Assembly: GCF_000835495.1 (NCBI RefSeq)
Contig: NW_015622542.1
Location: 5,292,485 to 5,356,484 of the forward strand
Direction: 5' to 3'
From: Cladophialophora immunda
Taxonomy: Eukaryota > Ascomycota > Eurotiomycetes > Chaetothyriales > Herpotrichiellaceae
DNA: 64,000 nucleotides
Shown here piece by piece: positions 10,039-21,058 of this stretch. Every line of letters starts with the position of its first letter. Within the stretch, counting starts at the first letter, position 1. Below the pieces are notes generated by a model. It was not told the origin of the DNA. It saw only the letters and a program-made list of their open reading frames with translations, and searched no databases. The translations under genes were made by a program, and so were the position numbers.

Positions 10039-12494
10039 ATGACGGATAGCAACCAGTCTAAAGTCGTTGTGGTGGGAGCCGGCCCGGCAGGGCTTCTGCT
10101 TGCGCTGATGCTCGCGAATCACGGCATCAGTGTCGACGTGGTAGAAGCGATGGACGCAGTGGATTCCAGGCCGCGTGGTGCAGCGTACGGTCCAGCGGCT
10201 GTCAGGTACGTCCATGAAGTCAGAGATCTTGTTTTGAGTTGCCCTATTCGAGCAGGGCACATGTATTTCTGGTGGGCTGTAGGTTGATATGTACGCCGCG
10301 CAGCGTCCTCCGCCGTGCGGGTGTCCTGGACAGAATCCGCCAACAGGGCCTGTCCGTCGACTCGTTCACCTGGAGGAAAGTGGACGGCACCGTCATCAAC
10401 CGCCTGACCGGGATGAGCAGAAACCCTGATAGGGGCGGGTTTGTCTGTCTACCGGTTTACGACCTGGCGTGTCTCCTTTACGACGAACTCTCTCGGCTCC
10501 CGAACGCGAAGGTGTATTGGAACCACAGAGTGACGGCCGTTCTTCAGAGCGAAACAAGAGCCTGGGTCGAGTGCGAGAATGGCCAAAGGTTCGCGGGCGA
10601 TTTCGTCGTCGGCTGCGACGGTGGCACATCGACCGTGCGGAAATCCTTGTTTGGCAGCAATTTTCCAGGCCACACTTGGGATGTCATCATGGTCGCTACG
10701 AATGTAATACGCGGCTCCCGCTGATTTAATCGCTACAAGTGGAGAGAGAAGATTGATATGCTGATGTTTGCGCGATTTCAGATCCGCGGCTACGATTTCT
10801 CAAAGTTCGGCTGGGAAGATACGTCCTGGATTGTCGACCCTGAGCATTGGTCGGTGGTAGCTCTGATCGACCAGCAAGGGACATGGCGTGTTTCCTACGG
10901 AGAGAAGGGTTCGCTCTCCCACGACGAGCTTTACGAACGGATGCCGGCTAAGCTGCAACGAATTCTTCCCGGGAATCCCACCCCCGATCAGTATACCATC
11001 GAAAGATTTAGCCCCTACAATCTACACCAAAGATGTGCCGAGAAAATGCGAGTTGGTCGGATCCTGCTCGCAGGTGACGCTGCGCATCTGAACAACCCCA
11101 TGTATGTATTTGCACGTCTCGACCCTCATGCTGGGCTAATGGTTTCAGGGGGGGTCTCGGTCTCACCAGCGGCATCTCAGACGTGGGAGGCTTGGTCGAT
11201 TGTCTCCAGGGTATCCATGACGGCAAAGCGGGCTATGATATACTCGACCAATACGATCAGATTCGGCGTGAGATATACAGAACCGTCACCGATCCTGTAT
11301 CAACGGCCAATCTTGCTCGCGTACAAAGTGATCCAGCGGCGCTGGTCGGTGGTCAGGACCCTTTCTTCGCAAAGCTTGATAAGTCTCGCGAAGATGCCAG
11401 CGTTCTTGATGAGATTGAAAAGGTCAGTGTTGACTTGTCTGTATGGTGGGAAATATGAGGCTGATTGAATCAGAACGACATGGGGCTTCTTGTGGACTTT
11501 ACTCAATTCTACCACAAACCTGAGGTGAATGGCCACACCAACGGCCTGGCTAATGGCCATACTTCTCTCACCTGCTGGGACCGACTGGTTCGCTACGTGT
11601 CGGCGAAGACTGGCCAGACACGGTATGGTGAACCGCTGGCAGACTTGACGGCAGACATCGATCAACTGGCGGCGGAGAGAACTCTGAAGGTTCGGCCCTT
11701 AGAAGGATCCAACTGGCTGGCCGCAAGACCATCAGACGAGGAGGAGGATCTCGTAAAGGAGCTTCTCGGTCCTTTCACTCCAAGAGATGTGCCCATAATC
11801 CGTTGCACCGGCCTCAACTATCGGACTCATAGTAAGTCTAGATTTTTCTCGCACTTGATCTCACTAACTGCAAATCTTAGTTATTGAATCTAACTGGGAT
11901 ATACCAACAAATCCGACATTGTTCATCAAGCCCGGACAGGCCGTCGGCGACACGCGTGCTCCCATCCCGGTCCCCAAACTCTCTCAATCCAAGTGCGACT
12001 ACGAAGGCGAGCTGACCATCGTCATTGGGAAAGACGCTAAGAATGTCAGCGAAGAGCAGGCCCTTGACTACGTGGCGGGATACGTTGTTGGGAACGACGT
12101 CTCATGCCGCGACTGGCAGCTTGACAAAGACAAAGCCGGCATGATGCCCCAATGGTGTTTCGGCAAGTCGTTCGATAAATACGCCCCCGTGGGCCCGGCA
12201 ATCGTGAGCCCCAGGATTCTGGGCGACGCCTCAGGACTGCGGCTCCGAACATATGTGAACGGCGAGCTCAGGCAGGACTCTGACACGTCGGACCTATGTT
12301 TTGGCGTTCGAAAGCTGGTCAGCTTCTATAGTACTGGTCAGACGCTGGAAGCGGGAAGTTTGATCATGACAGGTACACCGGGTGGCGTTGCAGCGGCCAT
12401 GAAGACCCCCAAATATTTGCAGGACGGGGATGAGGTAGTGGTCGAGATTGAGGGGATTGGGAAGCTGAGAAACGTCATCAAGTTTGACGAATGA
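10039..12494 (+). CDS. FAD aromatic monooxygenase fused to FAH-family hydrolase
   Basis: Six exons with introns 10206-10303, 10704-10781, 11102-11148, 11423-11473 and 11832-11880 keep one frame of 710 residues. Residues 1 to about 390 are a class A flavoprotein hydroxylase: VVVGAGPAGLLLALML near residue 9, the GCDGG motif near 160 and GDAAHLNNPMGGLGLTSGI near 288. After a linker rich in Asn, Gly and His (about 400-415) comes an FAH domain with TGLNYRTH, DYEGELTIVIGKD (metal-binding acidic residues) and VGNDVSCRDW. The fourth intron (51 bp, GTCAGT donor) removes a stop at 11456-11458 and joins the domains in phase 0. No promoter-sized gap separates them. Inference: one polypeptide hydroxylates an aromatic ring and hydrolyses a C-C bond later in the pathway. 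Two separate genes remain possible if this intron is not spliced. Confidence 0.75.
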
Positions 12495-13150
12495 GAGACA
12501 GAGTCATCCGTTTGTGTGGCCAGAAATCAGCTGTGCTCTCTACGCCGTACCCATCCATGTTGGAAGACGTGGTGTGGGTTTCCTGCCAATTGGCGGTGTT
12601 GTCTACATCCCATTCCTGAAGATGAAGCCTGGAAATCCTAAGCAGCCATAAAATGGGCCGTTCTCGACCCTCGAATTGCAAACCACGATGATCCCGTTCT
12701 CGCGGACCGAAGTTTTGGATGTCTCGGGCCGTTTTGGGGAAGACACTGCGGGCCGAAGACGGAACACTGACTGCGTCAACGATGACATGGCATTGAAGTG
12801 GAGGTGTCTTAACAGGCTGATCAGGCTTGGCACGACAAGGTGTCTGGAGGGTTTAGCACCTAATAACCCGGATAAGCACTGCGAGCTTTAGGTGGATGGC
12901 CCAACTAGGATGGAATAGACGCAATGCCTTTTTCGTTTCAGCGACCAATGAGAATTGATATGATGGTGGCATTGTTTCAAATTATATTGTAAAGATATAA
13001 ATCACTCGTAGAATTCCGAGCGAGCACCGTGCGAATACAATTGCGTTGAGTTCTTCAAGGCCACATCGTGGTAACTATTGACGACTTACCTGTCTCGTTC
13101 TTAAGATCCCGACTTCCAGCTATTTCTCTCGATAACAAACCAAATGCATC
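12495..13150. promoter_or_regulatory. Intergenic region with three clustered CGGNCCG sites
   Basis: GCGGACCGA (12702-12710), TCGGGCCGT (12724-12732) and GCGGGCCGA (12748-12756) occur within 55 bp. They lie about 400 bp before the aldo-keto reductase ATG and about 200 bp after the fusion gene stop. No gene is seen. Confidence 0.55.
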
Positions 13151-14377
13151 ATGGGGGCCCCCGCGGTCCTACCACGGTCTTTACAGGAGAGTCTAGCCAA
13201 CACAAAGGTTTCCTATGCACAGTTGGGTAATTCAGGCCTTCGTGTCTCGGTCCCCATTCTTGGGACTATGTCTTTTGGTATTTCCACCACTGCTTGTCTT
13301 GTTAGTCCTTCCACCTAATAATGCTCAGGCCACAAAGACTGGCAGCCCTGGGTCTTGGATGATCCGGACGAAGTGGACGGGATTCTCAAGGGTGCCTTTG
13401 ATCGCGGTCTTAATACCTGGGACACTGCCAATGTCTACTCGAACGGCCTCTCGGAGCAAATGATTGGCAACACCCTGAGAAAGCACAACATCCCTCGACA
13501 CAAAGTCGTTCTGCTGTCCAAGTGCTTCAGTCCAGTGGGCGAAGAGCCTAACGTACATGTCATTAGCTACCCGAAACAGATATCAGCAAGCAAGGACTAC
13601 GTGAACCAAGAGGGTTTAAGCCGTACTGCAATATTTAACGCCGTCAATGGCAGCCTTGAGCGACTCGGGACAGATTATCTCGATCTTTTGCAGATTCACC
13701 GCTTCGACCCGACAGTCCCGGTTGAGGAGACGATGAAAGCATTGCATGACTTGGTGCAGAGTGGAAAGGTTCGATACATTGGTAAGTCAATCAATTATGC
13801 GGCCCGTGCTCGTCTACACTGGCATCGAGATGAAGCAGAAGCCGACAAAACCCAGGAGAAATATCTAATGAGCACAGGAGCGTCGAGTATGTGGACGTAC
13901 CAGTTTGCACAGATGCAACACGCGGCCGAGATCCACGGTTGGACCAAGTTCATCTCGATGCAAAATCACTACAGCCTGTGCTACCGAGAAGAGGAGCGTG
14001 AGATGAACCGGTACTGCCGCGAAACCGGGGTTGGTCTCATTCCGTGGGCGCCGCTCTATCGTGGCTTGCTTGCGCGCCCGCTGGGCTCCGACAAGACGAC
14101 GCGCGAGGAGAGCATTAAGGGTATATTTGCTGGATTACACGGAGGAGACGTGGAGATTATTGAACGGGTCAGTGAGCTGGCCGAGAAGCACGGGTGGAAG
14201 ATGAGCCACATTGCACTCGCGTGGATCATTCAGAAGGGCACGATCCCGATTGTAGGAGCTAGCAGCCTGGCCAGGTTGGAGGAGATATGTGAAGTTCGAG
14301 GCAAATCGTTGACTGACGACGAGATCAATTATCTCGAGGAGCCATATCAGCCTAGAAATATTGTCGGTCATCACTAG
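13151..14377 (+). CDS. Aldo-keto reductase
   Basis: Three exons (13151-13277, 13329-13781, 13878-14377) give 359 residues. The catalytic tetrad is visible: Asp and Tyr in [13 protein letters not shown], Lys in VVLLSKCF and His in LLQIHRFD. The C-terminal NADP-binding region has [14 protein letters not shown]. Family knowledge: NADPH-dependent reduction of aldehydes or ketones, or aryl-alcohol oxidation. The second intron (13782-13877, 96 bp) has no stop and keeps frame, so a retained-intron form with 32 extra residues after RYIG could be made; the family normally has RYIGASSM without the insert. Three operator-like sites lie upstream, so it is probably part of the catabolic cluster. Confidence 0.9.
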
Positions 14378-14953
14378 AGATGCCGATGAAACGCAGCATT
14401 TGGCAATCCCGGACTCATTTTATCGTAGTTTTTAAGGCCACTCACATACGCTGATTGGGGAGTCCTGTCCGATTATTTTAATAACGGGATCTATTCGGGG
14501 TCTGCACTGACGAGTGGACACAGCGTATTGACGAGAGCTTGGGTCTGTCGAGTTAGGACTATTGAATTACAAATCCTCCAGGTAAAAGACAGACCGCGGG
14601 ATCTTCTACTACTACGTGAAGTCAATCTCATTTGTCTGCTTCTTATCGCCGGAGGCTGCGGAGGTCGCATCGAGTCCGACTCCGCGAGGAGCAACGACTA
14701 TATGTATCGTCCGGCATGACTAGTAGCCTGAGATTGGCTTCCAAATAATAGAGTTGTCCTACAATCCTCCTAAACAAATGGGGATTGGTCAGCAGGAGAT
14801 ACCGGTTGAGACTGAGCCCAGGCTTGAGTTTACACAATACGATTGGTGCTTCTATTGCCGATATATAATTCTCGTAAATGCCTACCAGCCCACTCTTGAC
14901 ATAGGAGCTACTAGGTTCCCACTTCTCATCTCGCAAGAGCCAAGATATCTGCT
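14378..14953. other. Intergenic region, nothing recognised
   Basis: A 576-bp spacer with AT-rich stretches before the amidohydrolase. I found only half-site-like GTCCGA sequences, not a full CGGNCCG palindrome. Confidence 0.4.
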
Positions 14954-16352
14954 ATGAATTCTTTCATCATAAAAGACGTCTGCCTTTTCGACGGAGACAA
15001 GGTGGTGGAGAACAGCAGCGTGCTTGTAGAGAATGGCATCATCACTGAAGTTGGTGACATCGTCAGCAAAGATGGAATTCCCGTCGTATGCGAGCCTGGC
15101 CACACGCTTGTTCCAGGCCTGATCGAGGCGCACTGCCATCCATATGGCAATGTCAAGCTGCCGGAACAGTGCTTTCGGTTTGGCATCACAACGTTGATGG
15201 ACATGCACAACGTCCACGAGCACGCAGTTCAGCAGAAACAGTGGGCTAGAGAGAGGAAGGACTTCCCAGACGTCAAAAGCAGTCATTACGCAGCCACCAT
15301 TGCAGGCGGTTGGCCGGCTTTCGTGGAAAAGAAGTTGAGCAAAGATGGAGTAGGTATTTGGTGGAACTACACCCTCGCAACAGTCGATGTGCAAATGCAG
15401 CTGACAAGCCCCTCTCTCTTTCCGTTTAGCATGAGAAGTTCGACAAGTACCCCAACATTGCCACCGAAGCAGACGCCGAACCATACATTGCGAGATCACT
15501 GCAGAACGGTGCCGACTACATCAAATTGATGCACGAGGCGGGCAAAGCTATCGGGATTCCTGCAGGTCTCATCGCACAGCCGACCGAAAGTGTCCAGGCG
15601 GCGGTGGTGCACGCGGCACATCAAAAAGGTCTCAAGGTCGTTGCCCACGCGCTGTCGCTCAAGGACACGATCGAGGTGTTGAGAGCTGGGGTGGACGGCC
15701 TCGCACATACATTCTTCGACGAGCCCATTACGCCCCAGGTGATCGAGTTGTATCAACGAAATCGCGCCTGGTGTAACCCAACACTAGGCTGCTCCGGCAG
15801 CATGACTGGCGAGTCATTGGACATCGTCAAGAAGTTCTCGGAGGATCCGAGAGTCCGGAGCCGAGTGCTTCACTCGGATGTGCAGGTCATGCAACATTGC
15901 ATGCACTTGAAGGCTGACACCGCAAAATGGGACTACGCCATTGACAGTGTGCGGCAATTGAGAGCGGCGGGTGTCAAAATCATCACGTAAGTCTACAGAA
16001 GAAAGCGCTCTCATGCGGGAAAGCAGTCTGACACTGTTGCTTTCTCATTAGGGGTTCCGACTCCGCTTCAGGTGCGCCAGGCCTGGCTTTTGGTGTGAGC
16101 CTACACATCGAGATGTTCCTGCTGGTGTACAAAGCCCGAATGACAGCGCTGGAAGTCTTGAAATCTACAACTAGTGCCACTGCGGATGCTTTTGGATGGT
16201 CGGATCGAGGAAGAATAGCACCGGGTCTCAAGGCTGATCTTGTTCTGGTGGAAGGAAATCCCATGACCGACATTACAGACATGCTGAATATTAGAGGGAT
16301 TTGGAGAGACGGTATCAAATTTGAGGGGCATGAGGGATTTCCCCTGTCATGA
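14954..16352 (+). CDS. Metal-dependent amidohydrolase, imidazolonepropionase-like
   Basis: Three exons (14954-15349, 15430-15986, 16052-16352) give 417 residues. Ligands typical of the superfamily are all present: HxH in LIEAHCHPYG (near residue 58), a Lys in DYIKLMHEAG, His in VVAHA and GLAHTFFDE, and the final Asp in GSDSASGAPG. A C-terminal composite strand follows (GLKADLVLVEGNPM). Family knowledge: cytosolic hydrolysis of amide, lactam or cyclic amidine bonds with one or two metal ions; the substrate is unknown. Its position inside the cluster suggests it opens or deprotects the starting compound or a ring intermediate (inference). Its promoter lacks the shared palindrome. Confidence 0.88.
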
Positions 16353-16516
16353 TTAGCTGATTATGTACAAGACGAAGAACCCAAATGGATTGTGGTAGGA
16401 TTTACTATGAGGACCCAAAGGGAAAATTGGCTTCAACTTGGTTTACTTTAATGATGACCATAACACTGTCGCCTCAGGACTTGCTTCTGCTATGGACACT
16501 TTCGCGCACGCGAATT

Positions 16517-17056
16517 CTAAGAAGCGCCCATCCCTGGAACTCCACTGCCTTTGACGTCGACACCACCAAATTGCCAAGGCTCTGCTGGGATGACGGCCGC
16601 AGCCATGCGTGCCCATTCAGTAGAGCTGACGTTCCTCCATGAGTGATCGACGCAGCGTTGAATGGCTGAGTCGCCGGGGCCAAGGATTCGTTTCTCCCCC
16701 GAGTTCAGCGTCAACTCCATCTGCCCCTGCAACACCACGTTGAAATTCACGCTGATGGTGCGGTGCGAGACCGAGTTGTACCTCGGAGGCAGGTCCAGGA
16801 TGCGACAGGCGAAGCCATTCGGAATCACGATTCCTGGCGGATTGTCAATCAGATGCTGATAGGACTGCAGGTCTTGCTCGCTGGCCAAGTCGACCGGGAA
16901 GCGCTGACAGCCGTAACAAAAGGTGATCTTCGTCCCGTCGGGTAGCTGCTTAGATGGAGGGTCTGAAGATATTCTGGGAGAGAAGACTGACACACCGTCG
17001 TCGTTGTTGGTGGTGAGATGTCGTTTCACAGCTGGAAGGCCTTTGGCATCTGTCAT
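16517..17056 (-). CDS. Small single-domain cupin protein
   Basis: A single exon gives 179 residues from MTDAKGLPAVKRHL. The ATG at 17056 is preferred because the frame upstream offers no other ATG. The cupin core is seen at about residues 95-150: SHRTISVNFNVVLQG, then GPGDSAIQRCVDHSWRN, with His and Gln positions that can bind a metal. Many fungal biosynthetic and catabolic clusters carry this type; no reaction has been firmly assigned to the family as I know it. It ends 164 bp from the amidohydrolase (tail to tail) and is divergent from the FAH-family gene at 17541, sharing a promoter with two palindromes. A ring-cleaving dioxygenase role is possible but unproven. Confidence 0.8.
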   Translation of the reverse strand: MTDAKGLPAVKRHLTTNNDDGVSVFSPRISSDPPSKQLPDGTKITFCYGCQRFPVDLASEQDLQSYQHLIDNPPGIVIPNGFACRILDLPPRYNSVSHRTISVNFNVVLQGQMELTLNSGEKRILGPGDSAIQRCVDHSWRNVSSTEWARMAAAVIPAEPWQFGGVDVKGSGVPGMGAS

Positions 17057-17540
17057 GTTTGATTCTTGAATGTCGTCGAGTCGAGATAAAAACGAGGCTG
17101 TCTTCAAAATAAATCAGCTAACGGCAGTTCTGTTGGATCAAAAATATCTTCTTTAACAGCCTGACCTCACTTCAGCCCACCCCAGGTAAACTGCTGGTCG
17201 ACAGAAAGGACAATGGTGGTAAGTCGACCGCTTTCGGACCAGACACTTTCGGGCCGACAGAAACCAAACGGCATGGAGTGCCCCCTGAAACCGAACTCGA
17301 TCTTCAATTCCAAACGATAGAACCCGTCAACTAAACCAGATATATCCACCGCGCGGGCCGTTTAGTTTGTTATGACAACTCCTCAAGACCCGAGTGCTTC
17401 CACTGCTTCCACTGGTACGAATCACTATCAACCGCAATCAATCATATAACACACTGCCGGATAAGTCTGTCTTTGGCTGCACATGTCAATTGCCTGGTCC
17501 AAATTGTTTTATCGACTCGTCTGTCTCCAGAAGAGAAAAG
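17057..17540. promoter_or_regulatory. Divergent promoter with CGGNCCG sites
   Basis: TCGGGCCGA (17249-17257) and GCGGGCCGT (17353-17361), plus the half-like TCGGACCAG at 17234-17242, lie between the cupin and the FAH-family gene, within 180-310 bp of both starts. No gene is seen. Confidence 0.6.
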
Positions 17541-18617
17541 ATGCCGGCTAAGTTCACAAGACTTATACGATTCGAGGATGCGCAAGGAAAGATTCACTAC
17601 GGCGAGGCTGGCCCCGACTGGGAGAAGGATCTCCATGGCCAGACCGTCCCAACCTACGATATTTCAGACCCATGGGCTTCTGAATTTCCTTTGACTGGAA
17701 ATCATGTTCAAGTGGCAAAGGTTGTCGCAGTTGCCGATCTCTGGTGCTTGCGTGTTGACTGACCATGGTTGAGATTCTATGTCCACTGGCAACAACACCT
17801 CTCATGTACGCCATCGGACTCAATTATAAATCGCATGCGGAGGAGGCTGGGGTAAGTATTTATCTCCACTCAATACCACACAAAAGTGGTTAATGGTGAG
17901 AAATTAGCTTCCAATTCCAGCATATCCCGTCGTCTTCACCAAGTTCGGTGGTGAGTACCTTCTATTCCTCGATCCGCACCGGCCAGGGTGGCTGACGAGT
18001 GCAGATATGCTTGCCGACCCGTACCAGGACATCCCTGTCCCACCAGTGGCCAAATCCGAGATGGACTACGAGGGAGAACTCTGCGTCATTCTGGCCAAGG
18101 ACGTGAAAGACCTGTCCGACGACGACGACGTCTCAGACTCTATCCTGGGCTATACCGTTGGAAATGATGTTTCGGCACGGTTCTGGGCCTGGCCAAAGCA
18201 ATCCGGAACTCAATGGGGCCTCTCCAAGTCGTTTGATCACTTTGGGCCGATTGGGCCGGTCATTGCCTCGCCTGCGTCGATTCCGAATCCACAGAACTTG
18301 CAGCTGAAGACCTTGGTCAACGGGGAGATCAGGCAGAACGGCAATACCGACAACATGATCTTCGACATTGTCACCATTCTGAAGCATATGAGTCGAGGTA
18401 CCACGCTCAGAAAGGGGAGCGTCATCATGACAGGAACCCCGGAGTATGTCCCCCTTCTTTTTTTTTCATCTGCAAAAGACTCAAATAGCCCTTGGACTGA
18501 CGTGAGCATAGTGGTGTTGCTGCTTGCGCCAAACCTCAAGTCTATCTGAAATCTGGGGATCTGGTCGAGGTTGAAATTGAGAGAATTGGGAAGATCGGGA
18601 ACAAGATGATCTACTGA
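17541..18617 (+). CDS. FAH-family hydrolase (acylpyruvase-like)
   Basis: Five exons (17541-17720, 17774-17851, 17908-17950, 18005-18443, 18512-18617) give 281 residues. The start MPAKFTRLIRFEDAQGK matches the usual N-terminus of the short fungal FAH-domain proteins. The core has AIGLNYKSHAEEAG, MDYEGELCVILAKD (acidic metal ligands), VGNDVSARFW and GSVIMTGTPDGVAA. Family knowledge: Mg2+-dependent hydrolysis of acylpyruvates, fumarylpyruvate-like compounds or oxaloacetate. The first intron uses a weak GTTGTC donor. Its FAH domain resembles the C-terminal half of the fusion protein at 10039-12494. It is divergent from the cupin gene. Confidence 0.9.
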
Positions 18618-19041
18618 TTTGAGCAAGGTGCAAAAGCTGGCAGGTTGTCTGGAGCGCACTGGTATTTGTCGACATCAGCTCGACAACTTTGTTGTTGTTG
18701 AGTCGAGAACAGCTCGAAAACTATCAGGCTGGCCAGCGCAACGGAGAGAGGAGTAGGATTCCGTGATCTCAACTAGAGAATTGAGGCATGGCCTGTCTAT
18801 TGATACATGACTCGATCACTTGAAGAGGTCTTCAAGGTGGTCGAGGTGCGAAGGGCATGATATAAACATCCTAGTGGCTGACTACTGCCATGCCGGTTCC
18901 TAACACCCGATTGTTGCCTTAGCAGTCATGATTCTTGGATCACATATTGAGCTGCGGCCAAATAAATACCAACGAACTCTGTCCCAATCTTCTTTACAAG
19001 GCACGGTTTGAATATAGTTGCTAGATACCCAAGCCGCTTCT
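18618..19041. other. Convergent 3' spacer, nothing recognised
   Basis: A 424-bp region between the 3' ends of the FAH-family gene and the thiolase gene. No coding or repeat signal is seen. Confidence 0.4.
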
Positions 19042-20499
19042 CTACAGTTTCGCCTCTGGATGGTGTAAGGCCTGCGCCGTCTCGCCCAAGGCGTAATCAT
19101 TCCTCCGCCGACTTCGGACTTTCTCTGCCATCTGGCTCGTGATTGTTCTAGCCTCTACAGCCGGATTGTATCCCATGCCACTGAGCCGGGCAATCTCCTC
19201 CTCACTTTGCCTCACGCCAATGTCGGTGTTCTTTCGTCCATCCGCTCTCTTGTATATGGTCACGACGACTGCTCCACCCAGCCCCAAATTATGTTGCAGC
19301 GCCATGCCAACATTCCGGACCAGTCTCCCGTTGTTTGCCCAACCGCGCAATTGCCAGACCAACTCGGCGCACTGGGCAAGTCCTGTTGCTCCAAGTGGGT
19401 GGCCTTTGCTAATCAGTCCACCAGAGGGGTTTACCACCACCTTCCCCCCATAAGTGATATCTCCATTCCGCACCATATGATGTGCTTGACCCGCGTCGCA
19501 AAAGCCCAGTCCCTCGAGGAGGATGAGTTCATTGGTGCTGAAACAATCGTGGATCTCGCAGACGCGAATGTCCCGTGCTTGAACGCCTGCTTCGGCAAGC
19601 GCTGCTTGCGTTGCCCGACGCGTCATATCGTTTCCCACCAGGTCGATCGCATTCCCAGAGTAAAGCTCGGGGGAATCAGTCATCAGAGCCTGGCCAGCCA
19701 TGAAAACCGCGTGTGTCTGCAATTCCGGGTGGCGGGATTGGAGATATCGTCGCGAGACAAGAATCGCACATCCGGCACCGTCAGAGGTCGGGCTACACTG
19801 CAGCTTCGTGAGAGGCGGGTGAATCATTGGCGAGTTTTCGATCTCCTCGAGGCTGTACACCGTGTTGAACTGGGCATACGGATTGCGGGCCGAATGCTGG
19901 TGCGATATCCGGGCAATTTCCGCAAAATCTCGAGCAGATGCGCCATGCCTACCCAGCGGAATTTAGGAGGTCAGTTCAAAGATATTGGAAGGAAATTTTC
20001 TCCCTTACTCCTCCATATACTGTCGCCCGGCATTCGCAAAGAGCTGCACGTTTCTCGCGCTGCCATGTTTTCCCCTCGTCTCCTCCATCATTCGAGTCAT
20101 AAGGCCGAGCGCACTTGGACGTCCGTCTCCATTGTCGCTCTTGATGGCTCCTGCCTGCATTGTCTCGAAGCCGAGTACCATGACGACGTCATAGATCCCT
20201 CCACGGATCAGCGAGCGGGCGAGGTGAAGACCCGTACTGCCAGTGGCACAGGCATTATTCGTATTGTAGACTGGTATATTGGTCATGCCAAACTGATAGA
20301 AGACACGCTGGCCGGATGCAGTCTCGCCGTACGCGTAACAGGCAATCCCTGCTTCGACATCATCATAGTTGATGTGGGCATCAAGGAGAGCCTTGGTGCC
20401 TGCTTCAAAGCCGAGCTCAGGGTACGGTCTCAGTTGGCGTGGTCTGAGGAACTTGGTCAGACCCACCCCGAGGACAAAAGCGTCATTGGGGGAAGACAT
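19042..20499 (-). CDS. SCPx-type thiolase with PTS1 signal
   Basis: Two exons (20499-20009 and 19948-19042) give 465 residues. The start MSSPNDAFVLGVGLTKF fits the thiolase fold. The nucleophilic Cys is in NNACATGSTGLHLAR (near residue 90), followed by CEIHDCFSTNEL and GGLISKGHPLGATG near the C-terminus. This is the lipid-transfer/thiolase (SCPx) branch without an SCP2 domain. The last residues are PEAKL, and AKL is a canonical peroxisomal PTS1. Family knowledge: CoA-dependent cleavage of 3-ketoacyl-CoA. It is divergent from an acetoacetyl-CoA-synthetase-like gene that also ends in AKL, which suggests a two-step peroxisomal route from a beta-keto acid to acyl-CoA units. Confidence 0.9.
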
Positions 20500-21058
20500 C
20501 TCGCTCTCAAGCAGGAAAATCGAGGTAAAGATCAAGGCTGCTCATCAACTGAACTATTGATCAGATAAATTCTTGATTCCAGACTGAACTGACGTCTTTT
20601 GGGGGAAAGTCTCGGATGTTTCTCTGGTGGCTTGGGACCGACGGAGATGATGGCAGATCCAACAGGGTTCCAACCCATGTCTATTCACGCTGTTGCCGAG
20701 ACGGTTCAACATCTGTCGAACATCGAATGAGACTTGAAAGCTATTGCTAGAAACTCGGAGCGGCAGGGTCTCGAGTCTCCATTGCTGGTCTCGGGACAGC
20801 CATTTGGAACTTCGGACCGAAAGGAGGCAAAGCACCTGGTTGTCGAATTGATGCCGAGATCGATCTACCACGGCCCAGACATTGAATCTCATACCCCATC
20901 GACTCTTCAACTGTAGTAAAAGCTACTTGGGTATCAGCGCGGGCGTAAGTGTTGCAGAAATCATATTCAATGTTTTTTTCCATGAGCATCCTCCCTTAGA
21001 CAGCAGCCTCGAGCCTTGCCAAGACTTCACATCTCAACCCGTACTATAGACTACTCCA
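20500..21058. promoter_or_regulatory. Divergent promoter with perfect TCGGACCGA
   Basis: One perfect palindrome at 20812-20820 lies between the thiolase and the ligase, about 310 and 240 bp from their starts. No gene is seen. Confidence 0.6.

Noticed and set aside
10080..10086. CGGCCCG core inside the monooxygenase exon (also CGGACCG at 34561)
   Set aside because: They lack the flanking T and A and lie in conserved coding sequence (GAGPAG and FGPAK), so they are best explained by codons.
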